In this document: piece by piece, positions 32,574 through 41,633 of the stretch
How the letters are laid out: every line of letters begins with the position of its first letter
Position numbering within the stretch: position 1 is the stretch's first letter
DNA from: Canibacter sp052085365
Lineage (GTDB): Bacteria > Actinomycetota > Actinomycetes > Actinomycetales > Microbacteriaceae
Reading direction: 5' to 3'
NCBI GenBank assembly: GCA_052085365.1
Contig: JBQDFP010000016.1
Span: 1-47,473 of the forward strand
DNA length: 47,473 nt
Position numbers and translations under genes: made by a program
Notes under the pieces: generated by a model
Told to the model about the DNA's origin: nothing
Database searches by the model: none
Seen by the model: the letters and a program-made list of their open reading frames with translations, nothing else

Positions 32574-34739
32574 TCAGGATTTCGCGAGTTGGTCGAGGTG
32601 CTGGTCCTCGCGTTCCACAATTGCACGCAGTCTCGGTGCATTGAGCAACTCTGGGTCTTCGTCAAGGATACGTTCAGCCCAGTCATGAGCAAGTTCGATT
32701 GTTTCGCCGTCACGAGCGACACGGAGCAGCTTCAGTGTTGACTTGCCACCCGACTGTTTCGTACCGAGAATGTCCCCCTCACGCCGTAAATCAAGGTCAA
32801 TGTCAGCTAGCGCAAAGCCGTCCACTGTTGAGGCAACTGCTGCGATACGCGCCCAGGTTTCTGAGCCGACGGCCGCTTCAGACAGGAGAAGACATAACCC
32901 TGGATGTGCACCGCGCCCGACACGACCGCGAAGTTGGTGCAACTGAGAGACTCCAAATCGATCGGCCTCAAGCACAATCATCAGGGACGCGTTCGGCACA
33001 TTCACGCCCACTTCAATCACTGTCGTGGCAACGAGTAAGTCTATTTCTCCGCGTTCAAATGCACGCATCACTCGTTCTTTGTCTTCTGGTGCCATTGCTC
33101 CGGTGAGCTCTGTGATACGGACGCCCTGGAAGATTTTGCGTTTACGTAGTTGAGAAGCAACGTCTTCAACATTCGCACGACCTTTTCCTCGGCCGTCGGA
33201 ATCTTCCCTCCCGGTCTCTTCGACCTGGGTCGATGAGATTGCCGGGCAGACCACATACACACCGCGACCTTCTGCAATCTCTTCTGCCGCACGCATCCAG
33301 GCAAGAGTCTCAAGATTTGGTTCATCGTGCACTTGGATGGCAAAGGTTTCGATTGGCTGCCGTCCGGGCGGCAGCTGTCGAATCGTTGAGATGTCCAAGT
33401 CTCCAAACACGGTGAGCGCAATCGTACGCGGAATAGGTGTAGCGGTCATTGCCAGCACGTGCGGCGACACTCGACTTTTTTGACGCAGCGCTTCACGCTG
33501 TTCTACGCCAAACCGATGCTGTTCGTCGATGATGGTGAGCCCGAGGTCAGCAAATGTGGTTTTCTCGCTCATAAGAGCGTGAGTGCCCACCACGATTTTG
33601 GCGGTGCCAGAAGCCACTTCAAGCATGGCTCGTTTTCGTTCAGCAAGGGGCAGCTTCCCCGTTAACAGAGTAGGTTTGAGCTGCTCAGTAAGTTCTGGCC
33701 CAAGTGCCTGAGTTATTGATCTGAGGTGCTGTGAAGCAAGCACCTCAGTTGGTGCAAGCAGAGCACTTTGCCCATCGTTATCGGCTACTTGAAGCATTGC
33801 GCGTAGTGCCACAATCGTTTTACCAGACCCCACTTCTCCCTGCAGCATACGGTTCATCGGCGAGGATCGTGATAGCTCTTCAGCGATCACATGTCCAGCA
33901 CTGACTTGATCACTGGTGAGTTGGAAAGGCAGCGTCTGGTCGAGCCGGTCAACGTAGCCCTCTTGGACGCTTGGACGCGCAAGAGCCGTCTCATCGAGCA
34001 GACTGCGCTTCCGGTGCAGGAGCGCTAATTGCAGCGCAAAAGCCTCTCTCATTTTGAGAGAACGGACTGCCTCCTGAGAATCAGCGTCAGATTCCGGCTG
34101 GTGAATTGCGCGAATGGCATCATCCAACGGCATCAGTTGATTGGCTCCCGCAAGATCAAATGGCACCCATTCCTCGAGCGGCGGAAGCTGTTCAATGACC
34201 AGTGCTATCGTTTTCGCAATTGCCCATGACGGAAGGTTCGCCGTTGCAGGGTACACCGGTACGAGCTTCTTAGAATATGCAAGCGCAGCAGCCTCTTGCA
34301 GCGCACGAGCATCAACTCCCTGTGCTGTTTCAGCGTCAACGTCTGGAAACAATTCATAATCCGGGTGCTGCAGCTGCAGAGCATTTCTGTATTCCTTCAC
34401 TTTGCCAGCAAACTGGCCCCGGACTCCTGGGCGGAGCTCACGCTGGCGCCATGACTGATTGAAGAACGTGAGGTTAAGATGACCAGCACCATCGGTGACT
34501 CGCACCTCTAGAAGACTCCCCCGACGGCTCTGCATCTTTCGTTCCACCACATCAAGAACCTGCGCGACAATGGTGACGTGTTCACCCACTGGTAGGCCAG
34601 TCAACGGGGTGAGCTCGCCGCGGCGAGAGTAACGTCGAGGGTAGTGTTCGAGCAGTTCTCGAACGGTTCGATACCCGAAGGCGCGCTCAATCGCGCTGCC
34701 AGTCTTGCCACCAACGGCGAGCTTCAGCGAGGTGTCCAT
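32574..34739 (-). CDS. recG: ATP-dependent DNA helicase RecG
   Basis: Branch-migration helicase that remodels stalled forks and Holliday junctions; 721 aa. An N-terminal wedge with OB fold (about 55-150, GEHVTIVAQVLDVVERK) precedes the motor domains: Walker A GEVGSGKTIVAL, the DEQH box in IIDEQHRFGV, and motif VI QLRGRVGRGAHPG. ATG 34739 is used. GTG 34754 is an alternative, since TACGCT lies 7 nt before it (a possible leaderless start). recG and rsmD are divergent with overlapping promoters. Confidence 0.96.
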   Translation of the reverse strand: MDTSLKLAVGGKTGSAIERAFGYRTVRELLEHYPRRYSRRGELTPLTGLPVGEHVTIVAQVLDVVERKMQSRRGSLLEVRVTDGAGHLNLTFFNQSWRQRELRPGVRGQFAGKVKEYRNALQLQHPDYELFPDVDAETAQGVDARALQEAAALAYSKKLVPVYPATANLPSWAIAKTIALVIEQLPPLEEWVPFDLAGANQLMPLDDAIRAIHQPESDADSQEAVRSLKMREAFALQLALLHRKRSLLDETALARPSVQEGYVDRLDQTLPFQLTSDQVSAGHVIAEELSRSSPMNRMLQGEVGSGKTIVALRAMLQVADNDGQSALLAPTEVLASQHLRSITQALGPELTEQLKPTLLTGKLPLAERKRAMLEVASGTAKIVVGTHALMSEKTTFADLGLTIIDEQHRFGVEQREALRQKSRVSPHVLAMTATPIPRTIALTVFGDLDISTIRQLPPGRQPIETFAIQVHDEPNLETLAWMRAAEEIAEGRGVYVVCPAISSTQVEETGREDSDGRGKGRANVEDVASQLRKRKIFQGVRITELTGAMAPEDKERVMRAFERGEIDLLVATTVIEVGVNVPNASLMIVLEADRFGVSQLHQLRGRVGRGAHPGLCLLLSEAAVGSETWARIAAVASTVDGFALADIDLDLRREGDILGTKQSGGKSTLKLLRVARDGETIELAHDWAERILDEDPELLNAPRLRAIVEREDQHLDQLAKS

Positions 34740-34803
34740 CGTCAGCCCGTTCACGTATGCAAGCGTACCGTGCACACGGCGACTCCTGGCAGTTTTACAC
34801 AGT

Positions 34804-34809
34804 TACACT
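34804..34809 (+). promoter_or_regulatory. TACACT -10 box before rsmD
   Basis: TACACT ends seven bases before ATG 34817; the intervening GGTGGTC is a poor Shine-Dalgarno. On the other strand TACGCT (34767-34762) points towards recG, so the two -35 regions share the 36 bp between them. Confidence 0.45.
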
Positions 34810-34816
34810 GGTGGTC

Positions 34817-35416
34817 ATGACTCGCATCATTGCAGGCACCGCCGGCTCAGTCCGGATGAGTGTACCGCCGAAGGGTACCCGACCCACCAGCGATAAAGTC
34901 CGCGAAGCCGTGTTTTCAACGCTCGACTCTTGGGGCTTCATTGAAAACACTCGTGTGCTTGACCTGTATGCGGGTTCAGGGGCGTTAGGGCTCGAAGCAG
35001 CGAGCCGTGGAGCAAACTCGGTCACGCTGGTTGAGCGTCACGCGCCCGCTGTAGCAATCATGCGCAAGAACGCCGCGTCAGTGCAGCATGCATTTCGAAA
35101 CAATGCACCATCCGTGAATTGCGTGAAGGCTTCGGTGCGCACGTTTCTTGAGACGCTGGCCGGATCTGACCCCTTTGATGTCGTATTTATTGATCCTCCC
35201 TACGATCTTTCCCACACTGAAATCACTGAAAACCTTGAAGCTCTTGCACCGCATCTCGCACCAGACGCTGCGATCGTTATTGAACGAGATGCACGATCCA
35301 TGGCCCCAATATGGCCCGCAGAATACCGCGAAATCCGCTCAAAGCATTACGGCGAAACCGTGTTGTACTGGCTTGAGCCGCACCAGGAAGAAACAGAAAC
35401 CCCCGAGCATTCCTGA
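34817..35416 (+). CDS. rsmD: 16S rRNA (guanine966-N2)-methyltransferase RsmD
   Basis: SAM-dependent methylation of G966 in 16S rRNA; 199 aa. It opens with MTRIIAGTAGS, then GTRPTSDKVREAVF, the SAM loop DLYAGSGALGLEAASRGA, and the catalytic FIDPPYDL. ATG 34817 is the family start; the frame is open to 34757 but the extra residues are unlike RsmD. rsmD, recG and coaD are neighbours in most actinobacteria. Confidence 0.96.
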   Translation: MTRIIAGTAGSVRMSVPPKGTRPTSDKVREAVFSTLDSWGFIENTRVLDLYAGSGALGLEAASRGANSVTLVERHAPAVAIMRKNAASVQHAFRNNAPSVNCVKASVRTFLETLAGSDPFDVVFIDPPYDLSHTEITENLEALAPHLAPDAAIVIERDARSMAPIWPAEYREIRSKHYGETVLYWLEPHQEETETPEHS

Positions 35417-35432
35417 AATGGAGTGCCCGGGG
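35401..35432 (+). terminator. Hairpin across the rsmD stop codon, probable terminator
   Basis: A 13-bp stem (35401-35413 with 35420-35432) has one mismatch and one G-U pair and a 6-nt loop containing the rsmD TGA. A short AT-rich run (ATTCATCT) follows rather than a clear T-tract. It sits between convergent rsmD and the aldehyde dehydrogenase gene and may act both ways. Confidence 0.5.
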
Positions 35433-35451
35433 ATTCATCTGAATATGTGTG

Positions 35452-36924
35452 TTACTTCACGCGCGGAAGCAACGTGTACTTCGTTTCGAGGAACTCTTCA
35501 AGTCCTTCGTGTGAACCTTCACGGCCGAGACCTGACTGTTTCACACCACCAAATGGAGCTGCTGCGTTAGAGATGAGTCCGGTGTTGACTCCCATCATGC
35601 CAGCATCGATACTCTCGATCAGTCGGTGAACACGGTCAACGTTTTCGGTGAATACGTAACTAGCAAGCCCGTATTCGGTGTCATTGGCAATCTTCACGCC
35701 TTCATCTTCACTTGAGAAGCGAACCATACCAAGGACGGGCCCGAAGATCTCTTCAACTACCATCGCGGAGTCGAGTGACAGGTTGTCAACAATTGTGGGT
35801 TCAAAGAAGTGGCCTGGGCCCTCAACTCGGTTGCCTCCGATGAGCACGTCAGCGCCCCCGTCACGGGCTTCGTTGACAAGACGTTCAACATTGTCAACGG
35901 CTTTCTGTTCAACCAGAGCAGAAATCTGTACACCGTCTTCAACGCCCGGACCAACCTTCATTGCCTGAACGCGCTCTACGAGACGCTTGCCGAGTTCATC
36001 AGCAACATCTTCATGCACAATAATACGGTTTGCTGCGGTGCAAGCCTGGCCGATATTGCGGAACTTCGCCGCGAGAATTCCTTCAACAGCTTTATCGAGG
36101 TCTGCGTCATCGAACACGACCAGTGGCGCATTGCCGCCGAGTTCCATAGACGTGCGCAGGACGTTCTGTGCTGCGGCTTCCATGAGCTTGACACCAACCG
36201 GGGTTGAGCCGGTGAAGCTGAGCTTGCGCAGGCGATCGTCTGAGAGCAGTCGGCTCGACTGCGCGCTTGACTTCGACGTCTGCACAACATTGACGACCCC
36301 CGCGGGCAGCCCCGCGTCTTCAAGCAACTGTTGGAAGTAGATGGTGGTCAGCGGAGTGAGCGCAGCCGGTTTAATCACAACCGTGCAGCCAGCGGCGAGC
36401 GCGGGCGCAATCTTGCGCGTAGCCATTGCGAGCGGGAAGTTCCACGGCGTGATGAAGTAGCAGGGCCCGACCGGACGCTTCGATACCACCATGTCACCGG
36501 TGCCTTCAGGGTTTGACCCGTAGCGACCGTTGATGCGAACAGCTTCTTCCGAGAACCAACGAAGGAATTCGCCGCCATAGGTAACTTCACCGCGAGCTTC
36601 TGGAAGAGGCTTACCCATTTCCAGCGTCATCAGCAGCGCGAATTCTTCGGCACGATCCTGGAGGAGCTCCCATGCCTTACGCAAAATGTTTGAGCGCTCT
36701 CGTGGGCTCGTTGCCGCCCACTCCGCTGATACGTTTACCGCACTGTCGAGTGCGCGCACTGCGTCATCGACTGTGGCGTCAGCAATAGTTTTGAGCAGTT
36801 CCCCACTCGCCGGGTCATATACGTCGAACGTGCGTCCTTCTGAGGATTCGACCCAGTCGCCGCCGATGGCGAGTTTATCTTGAACTTTGTTGAGTAGTTC
36901 GCTTGCCTGCGATGAGAGTGCCAT
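35452..36924 (-). CDS. NAD(P)-dependent aldehyde dehydrogenase, succinate-semialdehyde type
   Basis: A 490-aa aldehyde dehydrogenase. The Rossmann region has FITPWNFPLAM and IKPAALTPL, the general base glutamate is in MELGGNAPLVVF, and the catalytic cysteine is in GQACTAANR. The overall style, including RYGSNPEGTGDMVVSKRPVG and the C-terminal GGVKQSGLGREG, fits GabD-type succinate-semialdehyde dehydrogenase. A gabT transaminase gene is not in the window, so the substrate is inferred only. GGAAGGA precedes ATG 36924. Confidence 0.88.
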   Translation of the reverse strand: MALSSQASELLNKVQDKLAIGGDWVESSEGRTFDVYDPASGELLKTIADATVDDAVRALDSAVNVSAEWAATSPRERSNILRKAWELLQDRAEEFALLMTLEMGKPLPEARGEVTYGGEFLRWFSEEAVRINGRYGSNPEGTGDMVVSKRPVGPCYFITPWNFPLAMATRKIAPALAAGCTVVIKPAALTPLTTIYFQQLLEDAGLPAGVVNVVQTSKSSAQSSRLLSDDRLRKLSFTGSTPVGVKLMEAAAQNVLRTSMELGGNAPLVVFDDADLDKAVEGILAAKFRNIGQACTAANRIIVHEDVADELGKRLVERVQAMKVGPGVEDGVQISALVEQKAVDNVERLVNEARDGGADVLIGGNRVEGPGHFFEPTIVDNLSLDSAMVVEEIFGPVLGMVRFSSEDEGVKIANDTEYGLASYVFTENVDRVHRLIESIDAGMMGVNTGLISNAAAPFGGVKQSGLGREGSHEGLEEFLETKYTLLPRVK

Positions 36925-36986
36925 AAGACATCCTTCCAGCGTTGTTTGAAAACCTTCCCCCGCCTGCGCAGGGCACCTGTTTAAGG

Positions 36987-37991
36987 TTACACGGTTGTGA
37001 ATGGGTCCCAGCCGCGAGGGTTGAATGGTTCACCGTCTACGAAAACATGATTACGGTCGTTTTGGGTCGAGCGTTCTGTGGAACTCTCAGCGTCGTCTAC
37101 GACGCCGATAATGTGAAAGCCGTCAGGCAGTGAGACATCAGGTGGGAAGGTGGCAAGCAGGCCATGGTCTTCTCCCCCGGTCAGCATGAACTCCAGCGAC
37201 ACGTGTTCGCCAGATTGTTGTTCAAAATGATGCCGGAGTTTGCCGCTATCGAAATTGATGACGACAGAACTCGCAATAGCGAGCCGGGCTGCATCAAGCG
37301 AGAGCCCGTCAGAGACATCCATCATCGCGGTTGCGCCCGCATATGCTGCCTGAGGACCTAAATGCAAGGGTGGATCCGGCGTAAGGTGCGCAGCGATAGA
37401 CGCACGGTGTTGTTGTCTCAGGTCACAAGCAGTTTCTTGCGTACTCTGTGACAGCAGTGCGAGACCAAGCCCGCTTAGACCGAGATCACCCGCGTACGAT
37501 ATGACGTCTCCCGGGCGCGCCCCGCTGCGAAGTATGGGTTTCTGGGTATCAAGATCACCAATTGCTGTGACGGCGCCAATGAGCACAGGTGCGGTAGCGA
37601 GGTCGCCCCCTGCAATCGCACAGCCAGGAGCAAGAGAGTCACAGGCCTGCTGGAGACCTGTCGCAATATTTTGCAGCAGGCGCACGGGGGTATCTTTTGG
37701 GCATGCGAGAGAGACAGTGAGCGCCGTGGGCGTTGCGCCCATTGCCGCAACATCTGAGAGATTCACGGCAGCGAGTTTCCAGCCGAGCTCGGTGCCGGTG
37801 TGCCAGTCCAGGCAGAAATCTGGGCCTTCAATCATGGTGTCGCTCGTCACCACAATGTTGCCATTATTGTGTAGCACTGCAGCGTCATCACCTGGACCGA
37901 CCGCAATCGCGCGCCCACCACGGAGTTCTCCGAGCACCGCTTGGAGAACGCTTTTTTCTCCGGCTTCACCTACAGTCTGTTCATGTTCCAC
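36987..37991 (-). CDS. thiL: Thiamine-monophosphate kinase
   Basis: Phosphorylates thiamine phosphate to thiamine pyrophosphate; 334 aa. GPGDDAAVL near the N-terminus, MGATPTALTVSLACP, GGDLATAP, MDVSDGLSLDAARL and the C-terminal GGEDHGLLATF are ThiL landmarks of the PurM-like fold. The start is GTG 37991 with TACGGT ending 7 nt upstream, a possible leaderless mRNA. It diverges from the DUF3515 lipoprotein gene; thiL-DUF3515-ddl linkage is common in actinobacteria. Confidence 0.94.
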   Translation of the reverse strand: MEHEQTVGEAGEKSVLQAVLGELRGGRAIAVGPGDDAAVLHNNGNIVVTSDTMIEGPDFCLDWHTGTELGWKLAAVNLSDVAAMGATPTALTVSLACPKDTPVRLLQNIATGLQQACDSLAPGCAIAGGDLATAPVLIGAVTAIGDLDTQKPILRSGARPGDVISYAGDLGLSGLGLALLSQSTQETACDLRQQHRASIAAHLTPDPPLHLGPQAAYAGATAMMDVSDGLSLDAARLAIASSVVINFDSGKLRHHFEQQSGEHVSLEFMLTGGEDHGLLATFPPDVSLPDGFHIIGVVDDAESSTERSTQNDRNHVFVDGEPFNPRGWDPFTTV

Positions 37992-37998
37992 ATTCTCT

Positions 37999-38036
37999 AC
38001 CGTAGCGTCAGATCATTCAGTATTGGTCGATATGCT
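37999..38036. promoter_or_regulatory. Divergent thiL / DUF3515 promoter region
   Basis: Leftward, TACGGT (38004-37999) lies 7 nt before the thiL GTG. Rightward, TATGCT (38031-38036) lies 6 nt before the DUF3515 GTG. The two -10 boxes face outwards with only 26 bp between them, so their -35 regions must overlap and the two promoters may compete. Confidence 0.4.
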
Positions 38037-38042
38037 GAAGGA

Positions 38043-38549
38043 GTGCAAAAGCGAGCTCTCCTCAACATCGGGGCAGTAGTGTCATCCGTTCTTATGGTCA
38101 TCACACTTTCTGCATGTGCGGGAGATGTGCCGATGGAACCGGCCAAGAATTCAAATAATCCCGCGTGCGCAGACGTCACCGTCAGACTCCCGTCCGATAT
38201 TTCCGGGTTCGACAAACGCGGTACTAATGCGCAAGCCACTGGCGCCTGGGGAAACCCCGATGTGATCATGTTGCGCTGCGGAATTGAACCGAGTGGTCCG
38301 ACCACTGAGACCTGCGTGTCGGTTGACGGCGTTGACTGGATCGTCGACGATTCGCAAAAACCGAGTTATCGCTTTGAAGCATATGGGCGCTCACCAGGGC
38401 TCGAAGTGATTGTTAATTCTCAGCAAGTCAGCGGAACAGACGTTTTACTGGAACTCGCTCCGGTTGCGAATTTGCTTCCTCAAGAACGAAAATGCACGTC
38501 ACTCAGTGAGACGATCGACGGTAACGAACTTCAACCTGAGAGCGAATAG
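38043..38549 (+). CDS. DUF3515 family lipoprotein
   Basis: A 168-aa secreted lipoprotein. The basic start (VQKRALLN) and a hydrophobic helix run into the lipobox LSAC, so a diacylglyceryl cysteine would anchor it outside the membrane. The mature domain has the cysteine-containing VIMLRCGIEPSGP and CVSVDGVDWIV of DUF3515. The function is unknown; it sits by ddl and thiL in many actinobacteria, which hints at an envelope role. GTG 38043 has GAAGGA immediately before it. The gene ends 2 bp from the convergent ddl. Confidence 0.83.
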   Translation: MQKRALLNIGAVVSSVLMVITLSACAGDVPMEPAKNSNNPACADVTVRLPSDISGFDKRGTNAQATGAWGNPDVIMLRCGIEPSGPTTETCVSVDGVDWIVDDSQKPSYRFEAYGRSPGLEVIVNSQQVSGTDVLLELAPVANLLPQERKCTSLSETIDGNELQPESE

Positions 38550-38551
38550 AG

Positions 38552-39661
38552 TCATCTCACCGTTTCGAACGCAAGCTCAATAAGTTCGGTGATCAGGTCG
38601 GTATATTCCAGTCCCGATGCACGCCAGAGTTGCGGGAACATAGAAATCGGTGTGAACCCGGGAAGCGTATTAATCTCGTTGACCACCGGGCCTGATTCGG
38701 TGAGGAAGAAATCGACCCGAGCGTACCCCGCGCAACCGCTCTCTTCAAAAGCACGAACGGCCGTGTCACGCAGGCTCTGAAACTCGATATCCGTCACCTC
38801 CGCGGGCAAGACCACGTCTGCGCCAGCCGCCCCGAGATATTTTGCTTCAAAATCATAAAAATCACGACCGGTAAAAACGATCTCGCCGATCACACTACTG
38901 GTTCGCGGGCGCTGTCCTTTCCGGCCCTGCAGAACACCAATTTCGACCTCGCGGCCGACCACGCCTGATTCGAGCAACACTGAATGATCTTCTCGGAACG
39001 CAACTTCAAGGGCGTCTGCCAGCTCGGCCTTCTCAGTAATACGGCTGACACCAACACTCGACCCGGCACGAGCGGGTTTCACGAACAGCGGATAGGTGAG
39101 TCCCTCATCGAGTCCTTCGAGTAGGCCCGGTGAGTCCGCAAGTTGTGCCTGCGTAATGGTCCGCCATGGAGCCACCGCTATTCCTGCCTGCTGCAGCACT
39201 GTTTTTACCATGTGTTTGTCCATGCATAGTGCTGAGCCGAGTACTCCGCTGCCTACATATGGAATATCAGTGAGTTCGAGCAGTCCTTGAACGGTCCCGT
39301 CTTCACCGTAGGGGCCGTGCAGCATGGGGATGACCGCGTCAATATCACCGAGCGAAATCACCTGTCCGTTCTTGATGGCTCGCAGCTCACGTGATTCTAC
39401 GGAATTCGGCCAAATGATTTCAGTGCCTGTGTGCAGTACTTCAGGCAGCGCAACGCCTTCAAGTGAAAAATCTGCGAGCGCTTCCTCAGGAACTTGCACC
39501 ATTGAACCAGCTGTTGTAATACCGACGAGAACAACATCGAATCGTTCACGATTGATCGCATCGAGCACCCCTTTTGCGGTCACACAGCTGACACCGTGCT
39601 CACTCGAACGACCCCCAAACAGCAGGACGACTCGTTGCTGTGAACCTGCTCGTGCACTCAA
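38552..39661 (-). CDS. ddl: D-alanine-D-alanine ligase
   Basis: Makes the D-Ala-D-Ala dipeptide for peptidoglycan; 369 aa with an ATP-grasp fold. VVLLFGGRSSEHGVSC opens the protein, HGPYGEDGTVQGLLEL follows, VKPARAGSSVGVS binds ATP, and the metal site is in ARVDFFLTESGPVVNEINTLPGFT. The start is TTG 39661; its TTGA overlaps the gpsA stop. With murA and murI this covers three precursor steps in the window. It is the last gene of the leuC-to-ddl run. Confidence 0.96.
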   Translation of the reverse strand: MSARAGSQQRVVLLFGGRSSEHGVSCVTAKGVLDAINRERFDVVLVGITTAGSMVQVPEEALADFSLEGVALPEVLHTGTEIIWPNSVESRELRAIKNGQVISLGDIDAVIPMLHGPYGEDGTVQGLLELTDIPYVGSGVLGSALCMDKHMVKTVLQQAGIAVAPWRTITQAQLADSPGLLEGLDEGLTYPLFVKPARAGSSVGVSRITEKAELADALEVAFREDHSVLLESGVVGREVEIGVLQGRKGQRPRTSSVIGEIVFTGRDFYDFEAKYLGAAGADVVLPAEVTDIEFQSLRDTAVRAFEESGCAGYARVDFFLTESGPVVNEINTLPGFTPISMFPQLWRASGLEYTDLITELIELAFETVR

Positions 39662-40776
39662 CGTTCTGATCCTCTCACCCAGTTTGTCAATCGGGTCCAG
39701 AAGCCCGGTTTCTTTTCTCGACCAATGCTGAGTTCACGCTTCGGTATACCGTCTTCGGTTGCTAGGTGCGGGCCCAGGTCTTTCGGACGCAGCTTGCCGT
39801 CAAGCACCATCTGAACCTGATGCACAATGGGCATTTCGATTCCGCGTTGCTTGGCAAGCTTCAGAACTGGCTTCACTGAGGTAATTCCTTCGGCAACTTG
39901 GTTCAGCTGCTCTTTAGTTTCTTCCTGGGTGTAGCCCTGTCCAATCAGCCGGCCGGCAGTGCTGTTTCGTGACATTGGCGACTGGCAGGTCGTAATGAGG
40001 TCACCTAGGCCTGCTAGTCCCGTCAGAGTGGTCGGGTTCGCCCCTGACGCAACCGAAAATTCGGTCATCTCTGCGAGACCTCGAGTGATGATGGCCGCTT
40101 TTGTGTTTTCACCGTATCCGACACCGTCCACAATGCCGATCGCGAGCGCGATCAGGTTTTTGAGCACGCCACCGAGTTCAGTTCCTGTCACGTCGGTATT
40201 AATGTAGGTACGAAAATATGGGGTTGTGGTGGCAAGCGCAATTTCTTCAGCAATTGACAGGTCCACACAAGACGCAACAGCGCCTGTCGGCTGCTCTTTT
40301 GCGATCTCGAGCGCAATATTGGGGCCTGACACGACCGCAACCTGCTCAATGTCCCAGTCGATTGCATCGGTGATCACCTGGGACATCCGCATACCGGTTT
40401 TACGCTCGAGGCCCTTCACGAGGCTGACGATTATTGTGTTTTTATCGAGGTAGGGTTCAATATTTTTTAGATTCTCGCGCATGGTCTGGCTAGGGACCGC
40501 CATAAATACGAGACGAGCACCGGTGACCGCGTCTTTCAGATCATGGGTTGCGCGTAGCCCCTTGGGTAGGTTGATTCCCGGCAAGTATTTACCGTTTCGA
40601 CGCGAAGTTTGAATCTCAGACGCAAGTTCGTGACGGCGCGCCCAAATTACAACATCGTTCCCAGCGTCAGTCAGAATTTTCGCAAATGTGCTCCCCCAAC
40701 TACCTGCCCCGATAACCGCGACTTTATAGTTGGTGGATCCTGCAGCGTACTGTGACTTATCGGCATTACTGGTCAA
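39658..40776 (-). CDS. gpsA: Glycerol-3-phosphate dehydrogenase [NAD(P)+]
   Basis: Reduces dihydroxyacetone phosphate to sn-glycerol-3-phosphate for phospholipids; 372 aa. The NAD motif GAGSWGSTFA is near residues 24-33, WARRHELA follows, and the catalytic lysine is in GGVLKNLIALAIGIVDG; GLGDLITTC is also conserved. The start is TTG 40776, overlapping the plsC stop by 4 bp. No other start lies between it and the conserved core. About 17 extra residues precede the fold. gpsA and plsC act in one pathway. Confidence 0.96.
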   Translation of the reverse strand: MTSNADKSQYAAGSTNYKVAVIGAGSWGSTFAKILTDAGNDVVIWARRHELASEIQTSRRNGKYLPGINLPKGLRATHDLKDAVTGARLVFMAVPSQTMRENLKNIEPYLDKNTIIVSLVKGLERKTGMRMSQVITDAIDWDIEQVAVVSGPNIALEIAKEQPTGAVASCVDLSIAEEIALATTTPYFRTYINTDVTGTELGGVLKNLIALAIGIVDGVGYGENTKAAIITRGLAEMTEFSVASGANPTTLTGLAGLGDLITTCQSPMSRNSTAGRLIGQGYTQEETKEQLNQVAEGITSVKPVLKLAKQRGIEMPIVHQVQMVLDGKLRPKDLGPHLATEDGIPKRELSIGREKKPGFWTRLTNWVRGSER

Positions 40777-41555
40777 AATCGTCCTGTTTCGCTTTGGTCA
40801 TGCTTCAGCGGATCCCAGCGTTCAACGGGTGGCGTTATTCCGCGAAGTTGGGCTGCCAGCTTGGAAATTTCGTTCATGAGCTCTTCGGTCGCTTCGTTCA
40901 ACATCTGTTGCGTGAGCGGCTTGTTTCTGAACCTGCTCAGATCGAACGGCTTGCCGACCGCCACCTCGATTGTTTTTCGAGGAAACGGTCGAATACCTTT
41001 GCCGTACCGCGGCATCAGTTCTTGGGAGCCCCAGTGCGCCATCGGGTAGAGCGGAATATCTGCTTCGAGCGCGAGTCGGACGGCGCCGGTCTTGCCACGC
41101 ATCGGCCAGAGATCTGGGTCTCGGGTGAGCGTACCTTCTGGGTACACGATCACCCCAGCTTCACGTTTCACAATTTCACTCGCGGCCCCGATTGGGTTGC
41201 GTGAGCGTGGTTTGCTTCTGCTTGATCCACGCTCGACGGGTATTTGACCCGACTTTCGCATGATCCAGCCAATCACGGGTATCCGAAACAGGCTGGCTTT
41301 AGCCATGAATCGTGGTGCTCGACCAAGGTGCCAAATCGCGACGCCCACAGATATTGGGTCAATTTCGCTGAAGTGATTTGGCGCAACAATGAATGGGCCT
41401 GACGCTGGGAGACGAGATTCTGGCGTGTATCGGTAGCGTGTCATCACGCTCCACAGCGGCAGCACTGCTCCGGCAAGCACCCAAAAGATCGACGGCCGAC
41501 GCTTTTCATCAGAGCTGCGGCCGCGAATCTTGACGGTGGTTCTCATGTCATTCAT
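40773..41555 (-). CDS. plsC: 1-acyl-sn-glycerol-3-phosphate acyltransferase
   Basis: Membrane-associated acyltransferase that converts lysophosphatidic acid to phosphatidic acid; 260 aa. The NHFSEID motif (HX4D) is near residues 61-67 and the EGT box is in YPEGTLTRD. One hydrophobic segment (about 22-36) precedes the domain. ATG 41555 or ATG 41546 could be the start. It lies between murA and gpsA, a conserved actinobacterial order. Confidence 0.93.
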   Translation of the reverse strand: MNDMRTTVKIRGRSSDEKRRPSIFWVLAGAVLPLWSVMTRYRYTPESRLPASGPFIVAPNHFSEIDPISVGVAIWHLGRAPRFMAKASLFRIPVIGWIMRKSGQIPVERGSSRSKPRSRNPIGAASEIVKREAGVIVYPEGTLTRDPDLWPMRGKTGAVRLALEADIPLYPMAHWGSQELMPRYGKGIRPFPRKTIEVAVGKPFDLSRFRNKPLTQQMLNEATEELMNEISKLAAQLRGITPPVERWDPLKHDQSETGRF

Positions 41556-41581
41556 TATTGTCCAGCTTCAAGCCGCACACC

Positions 41582-41622
41582 AGAATACGCGCGGCGAATG
41601 GGTGAATTCACGCGCGTATTCT
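41582..41622. repeat. 12-bp perfect inverted repeat between murA and plsC
   Basis: AGAATACGCGCG (41582-41593) and CGCGCGTATTCT (41611-41622) are perfect arms with a 17-nt loop that contains the palindrome TGAATTCA. It fills the 78-bp murA-plsC gap, 11 bp past the murA stop. No T-run follows on either strand, so ordinary termination is unlikely; it could be an RNA-processing hairpin, an mRNA-stability element or a protein site. Confidence 0.8.
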
Positions 41623-41633
41623 CGAGTAGCCAG

